A program made the translations under genes and the position numbers. From the NCBI GenBank assembly GCA_015179045.1, contig WHUZ01000036.1:1-64000 (forward strand): 64,000 nucleotides of DNA, read 5' to 3'. Shown one piece after another: positions 23,607-35,462 of the stretch (its first letter is position 1; each line of letters opens with the position of its first letter). Source of the stretch: Kalaharituber pfeilii. Its lineage: Eukaryota > Ascomycota > Pezizomycetes > Pezizales > Pezizaceae. The notes beneath the pieces are model-generated. The model saw nothing but the letters and a program-made list of their open reading frames with translations, was not told the DNA's origin and ran no database searches.

Positions 23607-25474
23607 CTTATGGTCTAATCCTAGTCTTTCTGGTGGGAGATCTATTAGTCCTTTAGAAGTAAATACTAAGGGGTATTTTTTGAATAGCTTTTCCTTAAAT
23701 TTTTTTCTTATCTCAGGTTCTACCATAGTTATTGCATAATAGCTAGGAATTTATTTCTCATTTTGGAATAGTTCATTATCTGCAAAATTAGACTATGATT
23801 TATTATTTGATTCTGAATTAGCCTATCATTCATCACTGTCTAATTCTAAAAGATAAGAGTGAATCATTACTACTGAATTTTTATTCTAGTGCCTCTTACC
23901 CTACTCCTATATTTTATAGATCTTATCCAAGGGTCTAATTGTTAGGCTAGTCTGCCTGAGTCAATCCATTCAGGTAGTCTGATTGTTGCTTTGTTTTCAG
24001 CTATATATATTACTGCCCCTAGTTTAGCTAGTAATTTTTTTTCTATTATATATTACTATCTAATTGTGGTTATATCACACCTAATAGATTTAGGTATTTT
24101 GTAATCTCCTATCTCTATAATGATATCAGCATATCCTACTATTGCAACTCTAGATCCTGTTGAGGCTAGTTGCATTACTTCTACCTTCACATATATTGTA
24201 CAGGGTATATTATAGATCTTAATAAATTCTTTACTAAGTAGTGTTATCTCTATAGTTTCCAAATCTACTAGAGTTTATATAGGAAAGCCATTTATTTTTG
24301 TGCTGATCTCCAAGTGGTCTGATTTTGTTGATATTATTATTGGTGCTATTATAGCTTGTGAAGTTTTTTTTTCTTCCTTATCTTTTTTCTTATCAGTATC
24401 TGGGTTCTTTTTTGGACAATCTTTTATTTGATAATCTTTGCTTCTACACTCTAAGCATTTTCCTTCTTTAAACTATTTATCTTTTATGGCTTTGCTAGGT
24501 TTAAAAGTGGAGCTACTTCTGCTTCTACCTCTGCCTTCTTTAGTTGATTTTCTACCCTTTGGTACTAGTAATTCTCTATTTTGTTAGGAGGCTGGTTTGT
24601 TGGCAAGTTTCTTATCTTTTGGCTTATCCTTTTTTGGTAGTTCTTTCCAGAATGCTTTAGTTGCAGCTTTACTCATTTTCATTCCCATTTTCATTGGTTG
24701 GCTAAAAATTTATTTATTGCTTTTTTGTTAACTGATAATGCTCCTATTGCATATTTTTCATATTTCTGTACTATTTTTACAACCTAGTCCAAGTTTATGA
24801 CTCCTTTCACTAAGAGTCCTATCTTTTTCCATAGTTGTTTATTAAAGCCATCTATGAACTTTTAAATCATAGCATCCTAGTTTCCTTTAATATGTATTAT
24901 CTTTAAGGCTAGTAATTTTAATTTGTTTGCATAATTTATAACTAATAGGCTATATTGCATGGTGTTATTATATTCTCTGTAAAGATCTTAGCTTTCTGTG
25001 ATAGAGATTATACTTTTTCTTAGTTCTAATAGAAATCTGATGATGCTTTATAATTTTCTTTCTCTTCTATATGCCTCCTATTTTAATTTTATTTCTTTGT
25101 CTAGTTAGAATCTCAAGGATTTAAACCTCTTTACTTCTCATACTTTTACTCCTAATATTGTTTAATATATTATTATAGTCTGTCCCTAGCTATCAAATAC
25201 TTCAGCCTTTCTCTATCTATTACTTCTATTATACTTTTCTATATCCACCTTTAGTTTCTTTTCTATTATTTTGCCGGTTACTTCTAGTACTTTATTTCTA
25301 GTAAGTTTTTCCCATTCTATAAAATCTTTTATATATTTCAATAGTTTTGTTTAACTTCTTTACTTTCTTTTTACTACTCTAATTTTTGCTTTTCTTTCTC
25401 TTGATTTCTTTGCATCTTCATTGTCTATATAGAAAGTATCAGTACTTGGATCAGAATCATCTGGAGATTTTAGA

Positions 25475-25582
25475 GGTAATTTCTTCTTTGAAGATCCTGA
25501 AGGTGTTTTCTTCTTTAGAGATTTTAGAGGTATTTTCTTCTTTAAAGATTCTGACGGTATTTTCTTCTTTAGAGATTCTAGT
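25475..25582 (-). repeat. Four 27-bp units coding 9-residue repeats in GypE gag
   Basis: Four in-frame 27-bp units follow one another here. On the minus strand each encodes a basic nonapeptide of the type (S/L)-x-S-L-K-K-K-x-P. The array lies within the gag frame, so it is an expanded lysine-rich linker, perhaps for nucleic-acid binding. The plus-strand reading is a shadow. Confidence 0.7.
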
Positions 25583-26127
25583 AGTATTTGATCTTTTCCT
25601 AATTTTATTACTTCTAGAATTAGTACTATATCTTCCTATTTAGTTTCATTTACTACTTTTTTAAAGTTTAGAATTGCTTCCTAGTTATTTCCTAGCCAGT
25701 TGCTTCTCTTTCTTTCTACTAGATTGTATTTTCCCTATATATTTTTTGAAGTATTATATTCTTTCTTATCTTCTATTAAGAAGTAGTACCATGCTTCTTT
25801 ACTATCTCTTTTCCATATTTTATCTAGAGTTATTTCTTTTTCTTCTAGTTTATTTTCTATATATAGCCTTTTCTTCTTTACCCAGCTTTTTACTTCTGTA
25901 TTGGTTGTTCTATACTTCCATACTAGGTACTTTCCTACTCCTCTTTAGAGGTATAGTAGTTCCTTTTTATTATCTATAAATTTTGCAAAGTAGTTTATTT
26001 CTCTTACTAAAGGCTCTATCCTATTTTCCCATAATACTTTTTTTCTTATACTGTATTTATAGACTTCTTTAATTTTTGTTCTAGATGCCCCATACTTATT
26101 TATTCTGAAGTTGACTATAGTTACCAT

Positions 26128-28320
26128 TATAATATTCTCTTCATTTTTAGGAGTTGTATCTCTTTTATCTACTTATACAAACTTTAGGTAAGTCTATTAC
26201 TAGGATTAGTTGCTTCTTAGAGTATTATATGCTCCTGGCATCCTCTGCCTACTTGGTCCTGGAGTTGCTGATGCTATTTTGCTAACTACTTAATAAAAAA
26301 TTCCTTCTTTTGAGTACTCTATTTATTTTCTTAGTCTCTTTAAGGTTTTTTCTAGGTTCTTCCTAATGAGAGAGAGGATTAGGAATATTATTTTCTATTT
26401 AGATGCTCCTCTCTTAAAGGTAGTTCTGAGGGATATTCTTGTAAATGTGGTTAATTCCTAGGTTAACTAAATTATGCTTTCTGTTTCTTCTGATACTAGG
26501 AGGGTTCAGAGAATACTGAGTTTTCTTCTGAACTATTGGAAGTATACTTCTAAAGGTCTTAAGTAAGTTATTCTTTAATTCCTAACTTAAGAATCTTAGT
26601 TAGCTAACTGTTCCTTTCTCTACTAGGATGGCTACTAATATCTTAGTTGATTAGTCTAGGACTTTAACTTCTTCTCTCTCTAAGTAGAAAATTGACTACT
26701 CTCTAGTAAAAGTCTTTGAGTTTTCCTAGGCCTAGCCTTTTTAGGAAGGCAGAAGCAACTACTTGCTAGATATTACTGAGTTTGAGACTATCTTTTAACT
26801 TAGATGGGTAGCTGCTCCTGATACTCTTATCTCCAAGGAAGTTCTTACTTCCTCTAAATCTCTTCCTCTTATCTATAATAATTATAGACAAGTTATTACT
26901 ATTATAGCTAGCCTGTTTTCTATTCTCTGTCTCAAGTATTAAGCTAATGAGGAGAGAGAGAAGATAAGTAATACAGCTTCTCCTTACTATTCCTCTAATA
27001 CTAACTGTTACTCAATGAGTATAGTTATAAATGATAATAATATGCAGATTTTTTATAAGGCTATAAGGGATGTTGAGAGTTTGAGAGTTGACTTGAAGAG
27101 TAAGTTGACTTTTACCAATGCTTCTGCTAATTCTAACCTTGCTCTAGCTGAGCAGGAAGAAAGGAAGGTTTTTGGTTCTCCTGTAAAGGAGGTTGATACT
27201 TCTGGTACTTCTTTTATTCTACTTGACTCTTATTCTTATCTAATTCTTTCTTTTAGAGTAGGATAAGACTGAGTCTGTTTTGGATTAGCTCCCAACTGTG
27301 GAGGATATTCCTCCTAACTTTAATTGGGATTTTAGTACTAGATACTATTCTTATAACTAGTGTAGAGATTTTTCAGCTAATTTTTATCAAGTTCCTGAAG
27401 GTACTCAGTAGACTGATATTTGCTGCAACTTGTTATTTCCTGGTAGTTGTTCTTGCCCTAGTTGTGAGGATGTGAAGGATATGGTAGGGTCAAATACCCA
27501 ATTTGTTCTTAAGAATATTACAAGTAGGAAGGTTGGTATTCTTTTCCTTTTATTGCTTCTACTATTTCTTGGTTTACTGCTAGCAAGATACCTCTTTTCT
27601 TCTAAAGACTATGCAAAAGATAAAGGAGAGTATCTAGTCTGAACTTTTTTTTGGTTCTTTCTTTTATACTAGAAGACTTTGCAAATTCTTAAGAGAGGTT
27701 GATAAGTCTATTGAGATTGACTTGACTTGTAGTTCTATTCCTTCTAAAGATACTTCTATCTTTTTGACAAGTATTGTTTAGCTCTGATTGAAGAACTTAA
27801 AGACTAGGTTATGGAGAATTAGATTGCTCTGGAGGATCCTCTTGTCTCTTAGCCTATGGTGTCTTCTGTTCAGGCTGTTAGTCCTCAGCTAGCTCCTAGT
27901 CTAGAGGCTAGAAGTCCTGTTATAGGTAGTCCCTTAGTTGTTAATAAGAAGACTCTTAAGAGTTAGACTACTGTTTTATCTGTTGCTGAGATTCTTGCTA
28001 GTATGAGAAAGGAGAATAAAGAAATTGATAGATCTTAAGGTAAGTCTCAATTCTGCAAGACTTGAAAATGTTAAGGTTTCTCAAATACTAACCCAGAGGT
28101 AATCCTCAATAGGTTGCAGAGATGGGTATTTTTATTTTCCTTAGAGCTTCTTCTAAGACTTTTGAGGGAAGCTTTAGTACTGAGGTTAGTAAGGGAACTA
28201 AGAAGTTTTCTGATTTTATCTTTGTACTACTAAAGAGATTAGGTTTATTCTCCTTCTATATCTTTATAAGATCTTTATTGCCTTTTTTTATTATAGTATA
28301 TATTTTTGATTATGTTTAAG
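26128..28320 (+). pseudogene. Unclassified AT-rich coding relic
   Basis: The first ~340 bases show nothing. From about 26470 one plus-strand frame can be followed for hundreds of codons through TAG stops, with a protein-like composition. It contains a segment open at 27015-27266 (DVESLRVDLKSKL, LAEQEERKVFG) and a cysteine cluster near 27441-27470 (CSCPSC). It could be gag of another LTR element, but no RT, integrase or transposase motif helps. The short hydrophobic frames at 27430-27642 and 28122-28319 are probably by-products of AT bias. Confidence 0.3.
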
Positions 28321-29480
28321 CTAGGAAAAGGAGAAGGAAAAGGAAGTTACTTCTTTGGTTGATTTATCTCCTTCTTATATTCTTACTATTGAAGAAGTTA
28401 CTTAGTACTCCTGTTAGGATTTACAAGAGTCTCTAAACAGATGGGTTCCTTCTAAAGTCTAAAACAAGTTCTCAGTTAAAGAGTAAAGGATAGTAACTTA
28501 TAGTTAGTAGAGTGTTATTTCCTCTTGACTTATATATTGAATGAATTCAATTTTTGTCCTTCTATCTCTTAAGTAGTTCTCAAGAATTTGTCCTTTTTAC
28601 TTAATTATATCTAAATTTAAAATAATGCTTAAAGTATTCTTTATTGGTAGTAAAGTAAGGTGCCCAATAACTTTATTAAATAGATATCTATTAATGTATT
28701 CAAACTATAGACTATAGAAAATAATAAGGAACTTCTTTTAGGAATACAATTACTATAGAATCTATAAACTATTCACTGGTGATATAGGAGGAGAGATAAG
28801 TTTAATTGCTTTAAATTATATTCTATCTATATTAAAACTATTTAACTCAGATAGCTTTCGAATTCTTAGAGTAAGGTTACTACCTATGTACTCTAAGTGA
28901 ACAACTCTGAAGTTCTAATCTTACAGGTAAACAGCAGGCCTTAAATATGTACTGTCAAGTCCTATTTCCTATACTAAATATATAAAGGTTACTATGAGTC
29001 AAAGTCTTTGACTTTACTATATAATTTCCTTGAGTCACCTTTTGACTTATTTCTTTTGAGTTACTAACTAACTCCTCTACTATTAAGTTACTAGTTGACT
29101 TATCACAGTTACCTAAATATAACAGTACTATTAATAGTATCTTTAAAGATAATATATCGTATATGATAGTTAAAAATAAACAAGCTATAAATATCAAACT
29201 AATAATATTAGAGCTAAGTGTGGCTAAGTTTGTAGGCCTCTACTATACTTTTATTTTGAGGTATAGGGTATAGTACCCAACCCTACAAGCACCTTAAAAT
29301 ATTATATAATTTGTTAGTAATATATAATTAGTAAACTAGTTTAGAATAACCTAAAGTTTAGGACTTAGTCAATTTAGAAAACAACCTTTATAGTTAGTTG
29401 TCTGAATTGCTAGGTCATGACACAATCTATCTTATTTCAATAATATAGATAGAACTACCTCTGAAAATTATATATAATTG
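28321..29480. other. AT-rich DNA, nothing recognisable
   Basis: Strong AT bias, no open frame with recognisable motifs on either strand, no inverted repeat with duplication that I can see. Likely decayed repeats. Confidence 0.5.
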
Positions 29481-30000
29481 CTAGCAACGAGCAAAAATCT
29501 ATTTATATTTTAAAAAAGATTTATTGGTAAAGAAATCCTATAATTAATATCTAGAGCATATTGAATTTAGTATCTTCCTCTCTATCAATAGCTTACTAGA
29601 TATTGACTATTATTTAGAGCAAGTAGAAAGAATAGTTAATAAGTTTCTATTTTATAATGAAGAGTCAGTAGATAAATTAATTTTTTCAAGTATTATCAAT
29701 ATATAAGATTTAATTCTGAATATATAATATGTAGAAGAAGAATACTTACTTAATATACTTAAAGATATAACTTTTGTCTACCCTCCACCATCTCCACTTA
29801 CTTCTATGGAAGCTCTTTATACTCTTGATATAGTTATTTTATATCTTAAAAGTTTGCCAATTTCAAGTCTTCTATATGCTGCTAGTTACACTATACTGAA
29901 GATTCCAAATATTATTTCTAATCTTCAAGCTCTTACTCTTTTATTTAAGAGATATCAGTTTACCCAAAAGAAGCAGTAGACTCTTAAAGCCTGGTTTTAG
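29481..30000 (+). pseudogene. Possible C-terminal relic of a pogo-like transposase
   Basis: The plus-strand translation ends with a pattern seen at the C-terminus of fungal CENP-B/pogo-type transposases. There is a proline-rich PPPSPLTSMEALYTLD segment (about 29788-29835), a leucine-rich helix, an LLFKRY segment, and a final Q-x-T-L-K-A-W-F tail near 29978-29995 with one stop inside. The catalytic region is not recognisable upstream. The call rests on overall pattern only; another DNA transposase or an unrelated protein is possible. Confidence 0.3.
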
Positions 30001-30085
30001 CCTTTGGAAGTAGGTATCACAAGTGGGCTGTCTAGATGACCAAGGGATACATTCTAGCGGATTCTAGTGATTTCAGAGATGTCAA

Positions 30086-30165
30086 GGTTTAGGAGTTTAG
30101 AGGTGTTATGGTTCAGGAGTTTAGAGATGTCACAGTTTAGGAGTTCAGAGGTGTCATAGACTCAG
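30086..30165. repeat. ~24-bp tandem repeat, about 3.5 units
   Basis: Units of the form GTGTTATGGTTCAGGAGTTTAG follow one another with C/T and A/G variation. The array sits just left of the LTR at 30241. Function unknown. Confidence 0.6.
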
Positions 30166-30240
30166 GCTAGGTGGATCGTTGATTGACAAGACAACAGATA
30201 AGAAAGGAAAGAACTATCTACAAGGCGGCCATACTGGACC

Positions 30241-30884
30241 TGTTACACTACGGGGTATGTTGGAGTAAGCCATTTACTAAGTAACTAAGTGCGTCACGAA
30301 ATATAATTAAATATAAGTCATGAAGAATAAAGTAGTTAAGATAGTAAGAAAGCTTTATATCTGTTAGGGTTGAGTTCCGGGTCCTTGCTCTTCTAACTCT
30401 AGTGGGTCAGGCCCCTATTTATATAAAAATATAGTTCTTTGAAGCTGTTAATAAATTCAGCTCGAAAGAATTCTGTGAATTAAGCCAGATCCTGAAAAAT
30501 ACCAAGCGACGACCTTTCATTTTGACCAACCCTTACAATAAATTCTAAGACAGCAAATACGAGAGCTTGTAACCACTAATACAAGCCTCTATCTAAAAAT
30601 ACTATCATAACTCCGATTGCTATGCAAAGACCAATACTAAAAATAGGAAAAGGTTATCGTACAAGTAAAGAATTAGTACAACAAGAACTACTGGAAGAGT
30701 TAGTAACCAAGATTGCTAGTCTTAGTAGCTACTTACTTCTTAACCGAGAAAGCTCCACTACCACTAGCCTGACTAGTATTGGGTTAGCTAAATACTCGAC
30801 TAATAGGCCTTATAGTTGGTAGTACCTTTCGATGATACTTTAACAAGACGGTATTATAGCATGAGAACGATTATGCCTGTAACA
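30241..30884 (+). repeat. LTR of the GypA family
   Basis: The 644-bp block starts TGTTACACTACGG and ends with the same 17 bases that open the window (CGATTATGCCTGTAACA). The flanks GGACC and GGGTC are not a direct duplication, so either the copy is rearranged or one boundary is wrong. The short frame at 30622-30822 lies inside it and shows no motif. Confidence 0.5.
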
Positions 30885-31600
30885 GGGTCCTTATATATAT
30901 GATGGGCCCTGTAGCTAAGAAGCAAAGACATGGCAGTAAAACACAGAATTTTCACAATAAGGACGCACAACAAAGACATGCGGTGAAAGCAGACTTTTCA
31001 CATTTAGTGGATGATCAGTAACCGGCCTCTCTTAGTGGTTCGGCAGCCAGCTTATTATGAAAGTTCAGTGATCGAGCAGTAGCCGGTCAGTAGCCAGTAA
31101 CCGTTACCCTGAATGCAGCGATGCAGGCATCAGGTCGTGACAGTAGGAGTAGGATTAGCAATTGAGAGCAGCTGTAGTAGTAGCAAAAGAAGTGGTTGTA
31201 GCAGTAGTAGCAATAGTAGACATTGGTAGTAATTATAATGATAGCAATAGTAGTAGTAGTAGCAGTGGTAGTGGTAGTAGTAGTAGTAGTGGTAGTAGTA
31301 GTAATAGCACTTAATAGTTAGTAAAGCAGCAGAAGTATAGGAGTATATGGTAGAGTTGATATAGGTAAACTTAAGATGTATTAGGATTAGTATATCCAGT
31401 ATAGCAAATATTATTTGTATAGAGACAGAAGAGTAAATCCCTAGCAATTTCTGTCTGGTCCAGTATTCTTAATACATCTGGTATAGTAAGAGAGTTTTAT
31501 ATGGGAATGGAATATAGCAGCCTGAAAGCATCTAGTATAGAAAGGTTTCCAGTATAATGAGGTTCAGTATAGTAAGAGAAAACTGTACTTATATATGGTC
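30885..31600. other. Non-coding DNA with a (TAG)n/(GTA)n microsatellite
   Basis: From 30885 to 31142 the sequence is GC-richer and ends GTCGTGACA, perhaps part of another LTR, but no duplication is visible. From about 31165 to 31310 runs an interrupted (GTA)n trinucleotide array. The minus-strand frame 31447-31130 merely reads this array as Tyr/His/Cys runs and is not a gene. Confidence 0.5.
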
Positions 31601-31848
31601 AATAAGGTATATATTACAAATCAAACTAATATAGAGTATAGGTAGTATTTAGAATCAGCTTCTTATAGTAAAGTATATTATTTCTAAGAGTTTTCGCATA
31701 CTTTAGAGCTGAATAGTTTTATACAACTATCTAGCAATAGCCTTACTAAGTAGTATATAGTGGCAGAGTATAGTAGCACAACTTTCTACTAAGAGTCAAA
31801 CTAATACAGAGTATGGCTGCCAGTAATATCTAGAATGAGTTCAGCATG

Positions 31849-32350
31849 TGTTAGCGTAGGCTTTGCTAACTTCATGGTTTAGTAGGCAGAAGGCATGTTA
31901 CGGCTTAGGGTAGTCACGAAGCGGCAAAGCGGACGGCAAAAGGTTATACGAGAGCATTAAGTGAGAGTTCATCTTAGAACACCACTAGTGTCTTGATTTC
32001 TTCTAGCTATCTATTTGGTCTGTTTATATAGACTTTCTGGCCGTCAACATAATATGACAATAACATGATGAATATAGGTACAACGTATAAGGAGACATGC
32101 ATTAGGAACAGAAATAGTAACAACTAATGCATATGTGCATATTAGTACAAGGTTTGTAAACCATGTGCAGTTAATAGTCTATATGACTTTACTGCTAACA
32201 CACACTTCCTTAGGCGATCACCGTATCTTGGGCTCAAGTAATATCTATATATTGCCTAGGGGTGATCAGGCCCATAATCAGCATACGACTTATTGGATAT
32301 AGGCGGTGCTTCTGGGTTCCTATCCCATAAGTCTTACCTTAGCCGTAATA
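31849..32350 (+). repeat. Solo LTR (502 bp) in the satellite
   Basis: It starts TGTTAGCGTAGG and ends CCGTAATA, the latter readable as TAACA after a C-to-T change. The flanks GCATG (31844-31848) and GTATG (32351-32355) are a 5-bp duplication differing by one C-to-T. The interrupted satellite unit resumes on both sides. Confidence 0.65.
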
Positions 32351-32775
32351 GTATGGTGAAGCATATAATTTCCAAGAGTTTTATCATATTCCAGAGCTAA
32401 GTAGTTCTATATACCTATCTAGCAATGGCCTTGCTTAGTGGTATATAGTAGTAGAGTATTGCAGTACAACTTTCTAGAGAGTCAAACTAATATAGATGGA
32501 GTGTAGTTAGTATCTGAAATAAGTTTCTTAGGGTAAAGTATATTATTTCTAATAGTTTGATCATACTTTGGAGTTGAGTAGTTCTATATAGCTATCTGGT
32601 AATGGCTTCGCTCAATGGTATACTAGTAGTAGTAGAGGATAGCAGTACTACTTTCCACTGAGAGTCAAACTAATATAGAGTGTAGTAAGTATCCAGAATA
32701 AGTTTCTTATAATGAAAAATCCTATTTCTGAGAGTTTTATCATACTCCGAAGCTGAGTACTTCTATACAGCTATT

Positions 32776-33347
32776 TGTAACGAACCAACCTCTACCACAG
32801 CCGAAATACTCCTCCCGCATATGACACGCGAGATCTGAGGCCTCAAGACTCTGCCATAGCCTGAACTTCTGCCAAGCCGCTACATAGCGGCAGTATCTGA
32901 AAGCTCTGACCCTCACCGCCTGCCCTGAGTCCTTACGTATAGCAGCCGCTTGCATCCCGGTCACTGCCTGTATGTTCCTGCATATTCTCTTGCATCCATG
33001 ATTCGTCCAGAATATTCTCCTGTATTAGCTCGAAGTTTCTCCCATGCTAGTTTGTTCTTTTGCCAAGTTTCTGGGCTCGTTTGATTCTCCTATATCTAGA
33101 ATGTTCTTCTGCCAAGATTCCTGGGCTCTCCATAAAGGAGGCTTATCCCCACGTCCCTCTCTGCTCCTCACATAACAACTTGTATCTATACTTAGGCTGT
33201 ACGTAATTCTGCATACATCTCTCTACATCATATAGCGCCGACTGTCTCTACTCGCCATGAACTCCGCTGCCTCCCTGGCACCCGCTGCCTCCCTGGCATG
33301 CACTACCTACCCTGTATCTCGACCCCAGCCCTGACTTGTTCTTTATA
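32776..33347 (+). repeat. Solo LTR (572 bp), distant relative of the GypD LTR
   Basis: It starts TGTAACGAACC and ends TTCTTTATA. Flanks CTATT (32771-32775) and CTATC (33348-33352) form a 5-bp duplication with one C/T change. Its layout (a GGTCACTGCC box, a CATAAAGGAGG box, an ACAACTTGT box, and a CTGACTTGTTC end) mirrors the GypD LTR, so it is a diverged subfamily. GC content is higher than in the surrounding satellite. Confidence 0.7.
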
Positions 33348-33449
33348 CTATCTGACAATGGCTTCACCTAATAGTATACTAGTAGTAGTAGAGTATAGTA
33401 GTACTACTTTCCACTGAGAGTCAAACTAATGCGGAGTGTAGCTGGCTTA

Positions 33450-34626
33450 ATATTTTTAGGAGTTAACAAGCTTTTCGAAGAATACTATATAGTGTCAGCT
33501 ATTGATTCTACTTTAAATTAACCTTAAGGCTAGTTCAACATATGGTAGAAAGTTTCTCTTGCTAATAGCTTCATGTCCAGTTAGCATAGTCTGTTCTATA
33601 CTATGAGTATAATAATGCTGAAGGGGTATAAAAAGTCTAATGTCTAATGGCTGCAAGAGATGTATAGTATAAGATGGGAGGCAAAATATAATGATATCAT
33701 ACTGTATATAATAATGCAGAAAGTTTTAACTAAAGTGAGAGTTGTGATCATCAATGATAAGAAGTCGATATTGACATGGAAGTATTTAGAAAGAGGTGTA
33801 CAGTTCAAAACATAACTAAAGATAGTCTGCACTCAGGATTTAATTTATTCACCCTTTATCTCAATATACGAAAATAGTATCTGAATCTTTTTCATTTAGA
33901 TACTCATATCATATATCTTGATGTGATTTTCCCTTATAAATAATCATGGGTAGTACCATAGTAGTAAAAATCCATCTGCAGCAACCATTTCTAGTAATGT
34001 AATAATCTCACAATTTTCGTCTTTTATTATAGGTGGACTTTTCCTCTCTCGCCTACAGATAATCTTCACTCGAGGTGACTTTCCTATCAATAAGCCCTTT
34101 TCATCTATATTATAGATATATTATGGTAAAAGTTAGTAATACTAATCATTAATGACTTTCTGTAGCTTTTAAAGTACATTCTTAATAACTATAGAATAGA
34201 AGGATAAAAATCTATTGTTTTTTTGACTTGAGAACTGAACTTAGTAGTCAATTCGGGATTTTGGTCTAGAAATAATGAAATCCAATGTTTTTCTAGATTT
34301 TTATTACATTCTTAAGCTCGAAGAATTGTTGATGCCATTTCTCGTACTATATCTACTTGAAGTAGTAATCCCTGATTATTTAACCATATACACCACTCCT
34401 TAATTACTTTCTCTTCTGCTAGTGTTAATAGCTGTATATTCTTATTCGCTTATTCTTAACTTTTTGCACCATCATTGATTCTTGCTCTTAATGTTGGATA
34501 TGGTATCCTATAGTTATCTGCAGCAGCTCTAATACTCTCTTCCTGTCCTAGGCAGTAGGCTTGTATTGCTTTTGCAATACTACATTCTTGCTGATCATCT
34601 TTCTGATGTTGTTTGACTCTACTCAT
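33450..34626 (-). pseudogene. Pogo-like (CENP-B/Tigger type) DNA transposase pseudogene
   Basis: The N-terminus is clear: from an ATG at 34626 a psq-type helix-turn-helix runs (AIQAYCLGQEESIRAAADNY, then YPTLRARI) before a stop at 34456. Translating on through stops gives a Tc5-type DNA-binding segment (EWCIWLNNQG). It continues with the DDE superfamily core: NIDEKGLLIGKSPRV near 34110-34066, then IIDDHNSHFS near 33755, and a degraded CLPSYT..L..I box where pogo transposases have LQPLD. The enzyme would cut and paste at TA sites. No terminal repeats are visible, partly because a half-LINE inserted just to the right. Confidence 0.65.
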
Positions 34627-34734
34627 GATTGATTGCTGGTAATAGAGAAGTCCAAGTTTTGCCAAAATTCTATATTATTCTTCATCTACGGTTTCTAATG
34701 CACTGGTTAACCCCTCTCATGATCTCTTAGAAAA

Positions 34735-34886
34735 CCAGGAAAAGGAAGGGGAAGCAGCCGTCAGAGAAAACGCCATACGAGATTAAAAGGCGGCTGGACC
34801 AAAAAGAGGCGAAAAAGATAGCCAACTCGCCTCCGATCGGGACTCCGGCGACGGCAGTCGCCACCACCACACCGACAGCCGAACCC

Positions 34887-34924
<38 letters not shown>

Positions 34925-35448
34925 CCCGACCCCCGCAGAGACAGCACCGGCACCGAAGTCGAAGCCCACAGGGAAAAGACAAAAGAACAGCAAGCCCTCC
35001 GATCCAACTCCCAAAACCGACGCCATCACCACTTCGAAAGCCGGCGTCGTCGTACACGGAATCTCCTTAAGGAAGGACTTGGGAAAGGTGAGGAAGTGGC
35101 TGGAGGCTGGGAATAAGACACTGGGCAAGACCGTGGGGATAAGGTGGTTGAGACGCAAGACTGAGCTGTTAGCCGAGGGCAAGAAGACAAGCTCGGTCGT
35201 GGTGTACTTGGAGGAGGAGAAAGAGATAGACAGAGTCAGGTTGGGAGGGAGGCTGTTGAGGACCACTCAATACGAGCCGGACAGGCGGAGGAAGTAGGCC
35301 GTATTGACCCCCGCATCACACACGAGATCCGCGGGCCCCACATGTATTTAGGCATCAGTTAGTTTTTGTTTTTTCTTCTCAAATATACACCTCGCCATAG
35401 CCCACAGGGCGGCATGCGAGTACTGAAATTAAAAAAAAAAAAAAAAAA
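34735..35448 (+). mobile_element. Half-LINE copy 1 (5'-truncated, ORF1-only)
   Basis: This 714-bp insertion has a perfect 14-bp duplication, GATCTCTTAGAAAA, at 34721-34734 and 35449-35462, and an A-tail at 35431-35448. One plus-strand frame runs from the first bases to a stop at 35295 with no start codon, so the copy is 5'-truncated. It reads: a basic stretch, a (Thr-Pro)n run at about 34887-34930, then an RRM-like domain (VVVHGISLRKDLGKVRKWL, GIRWLR, TSSVVVYLE, YEPDRRRK). Stop is immediately after. There is no zinc knuckle and no RT. The shared 3' hairpin lies at 35391-35420. Confidence 0.85.
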
Positions 35449-35462
35449 GATCTCTTAGAAAA

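Larger units (their letters stand above)
20219..26127 (-). pseudogene. GypE: RIP-degraded minus-strand Ty3/gypsy gag-pol
   Basis: Read from right to left, gag starts near 26127 and continues through a stretch with four 9-residue repeats to a knuckle near 24475-24430, where CLECRSKDYQIKDC has Tyr for His. A protease-like segment follows at 24350-24056. After an inserted solo LTR comes RT at 22706-22200, with FLYISNIDLYDRYYN and a catalytic box reading YLDN rather than YLDD (about 22314-22325). After a second inserted LTR comes RNase H at about 21270-20710 (TNTST, YKKELLAIV, TNYSPLVTF). Integrase is absent because GypD begins at 20218. RIP-type stops pervade it. Confidence 0.7.
31600..33450. 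repeat. ~180-bp satellite array split by two solo LTRs
   Basis: The anchor GTCAAACTAATA (or a one-base variant) recurs near 31621, 31795, 32480, 32663 and 33418. Each unit also has a TACTTTCYACT-type segment before it and a TTATTTCTAA-type segment after it. Neighbouring spacings are about 174 and 183 bp. The two long gaps shrink to about 180 bp when the LTRs at 31849-32350 and 32776-33347 and their duplications are removed. That implies five or more tandem units with RIP-type divergence. Confidence 0.65.

Noticed and set aside
31130..31447. Minus-strand Tyr/His/Cys/Leu-rich 105-codon frame
   Set aside because: It reads a (GTA)n microsatellite; no conserved motif.
34727..35266. 179-codon minus-strand frame rich in Gly/Val/Ala
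   Set aside because: It is antisense to the half-LINE frame; its repeats are the reverse reading of the (ACACCG)n Thr-Pro codons.
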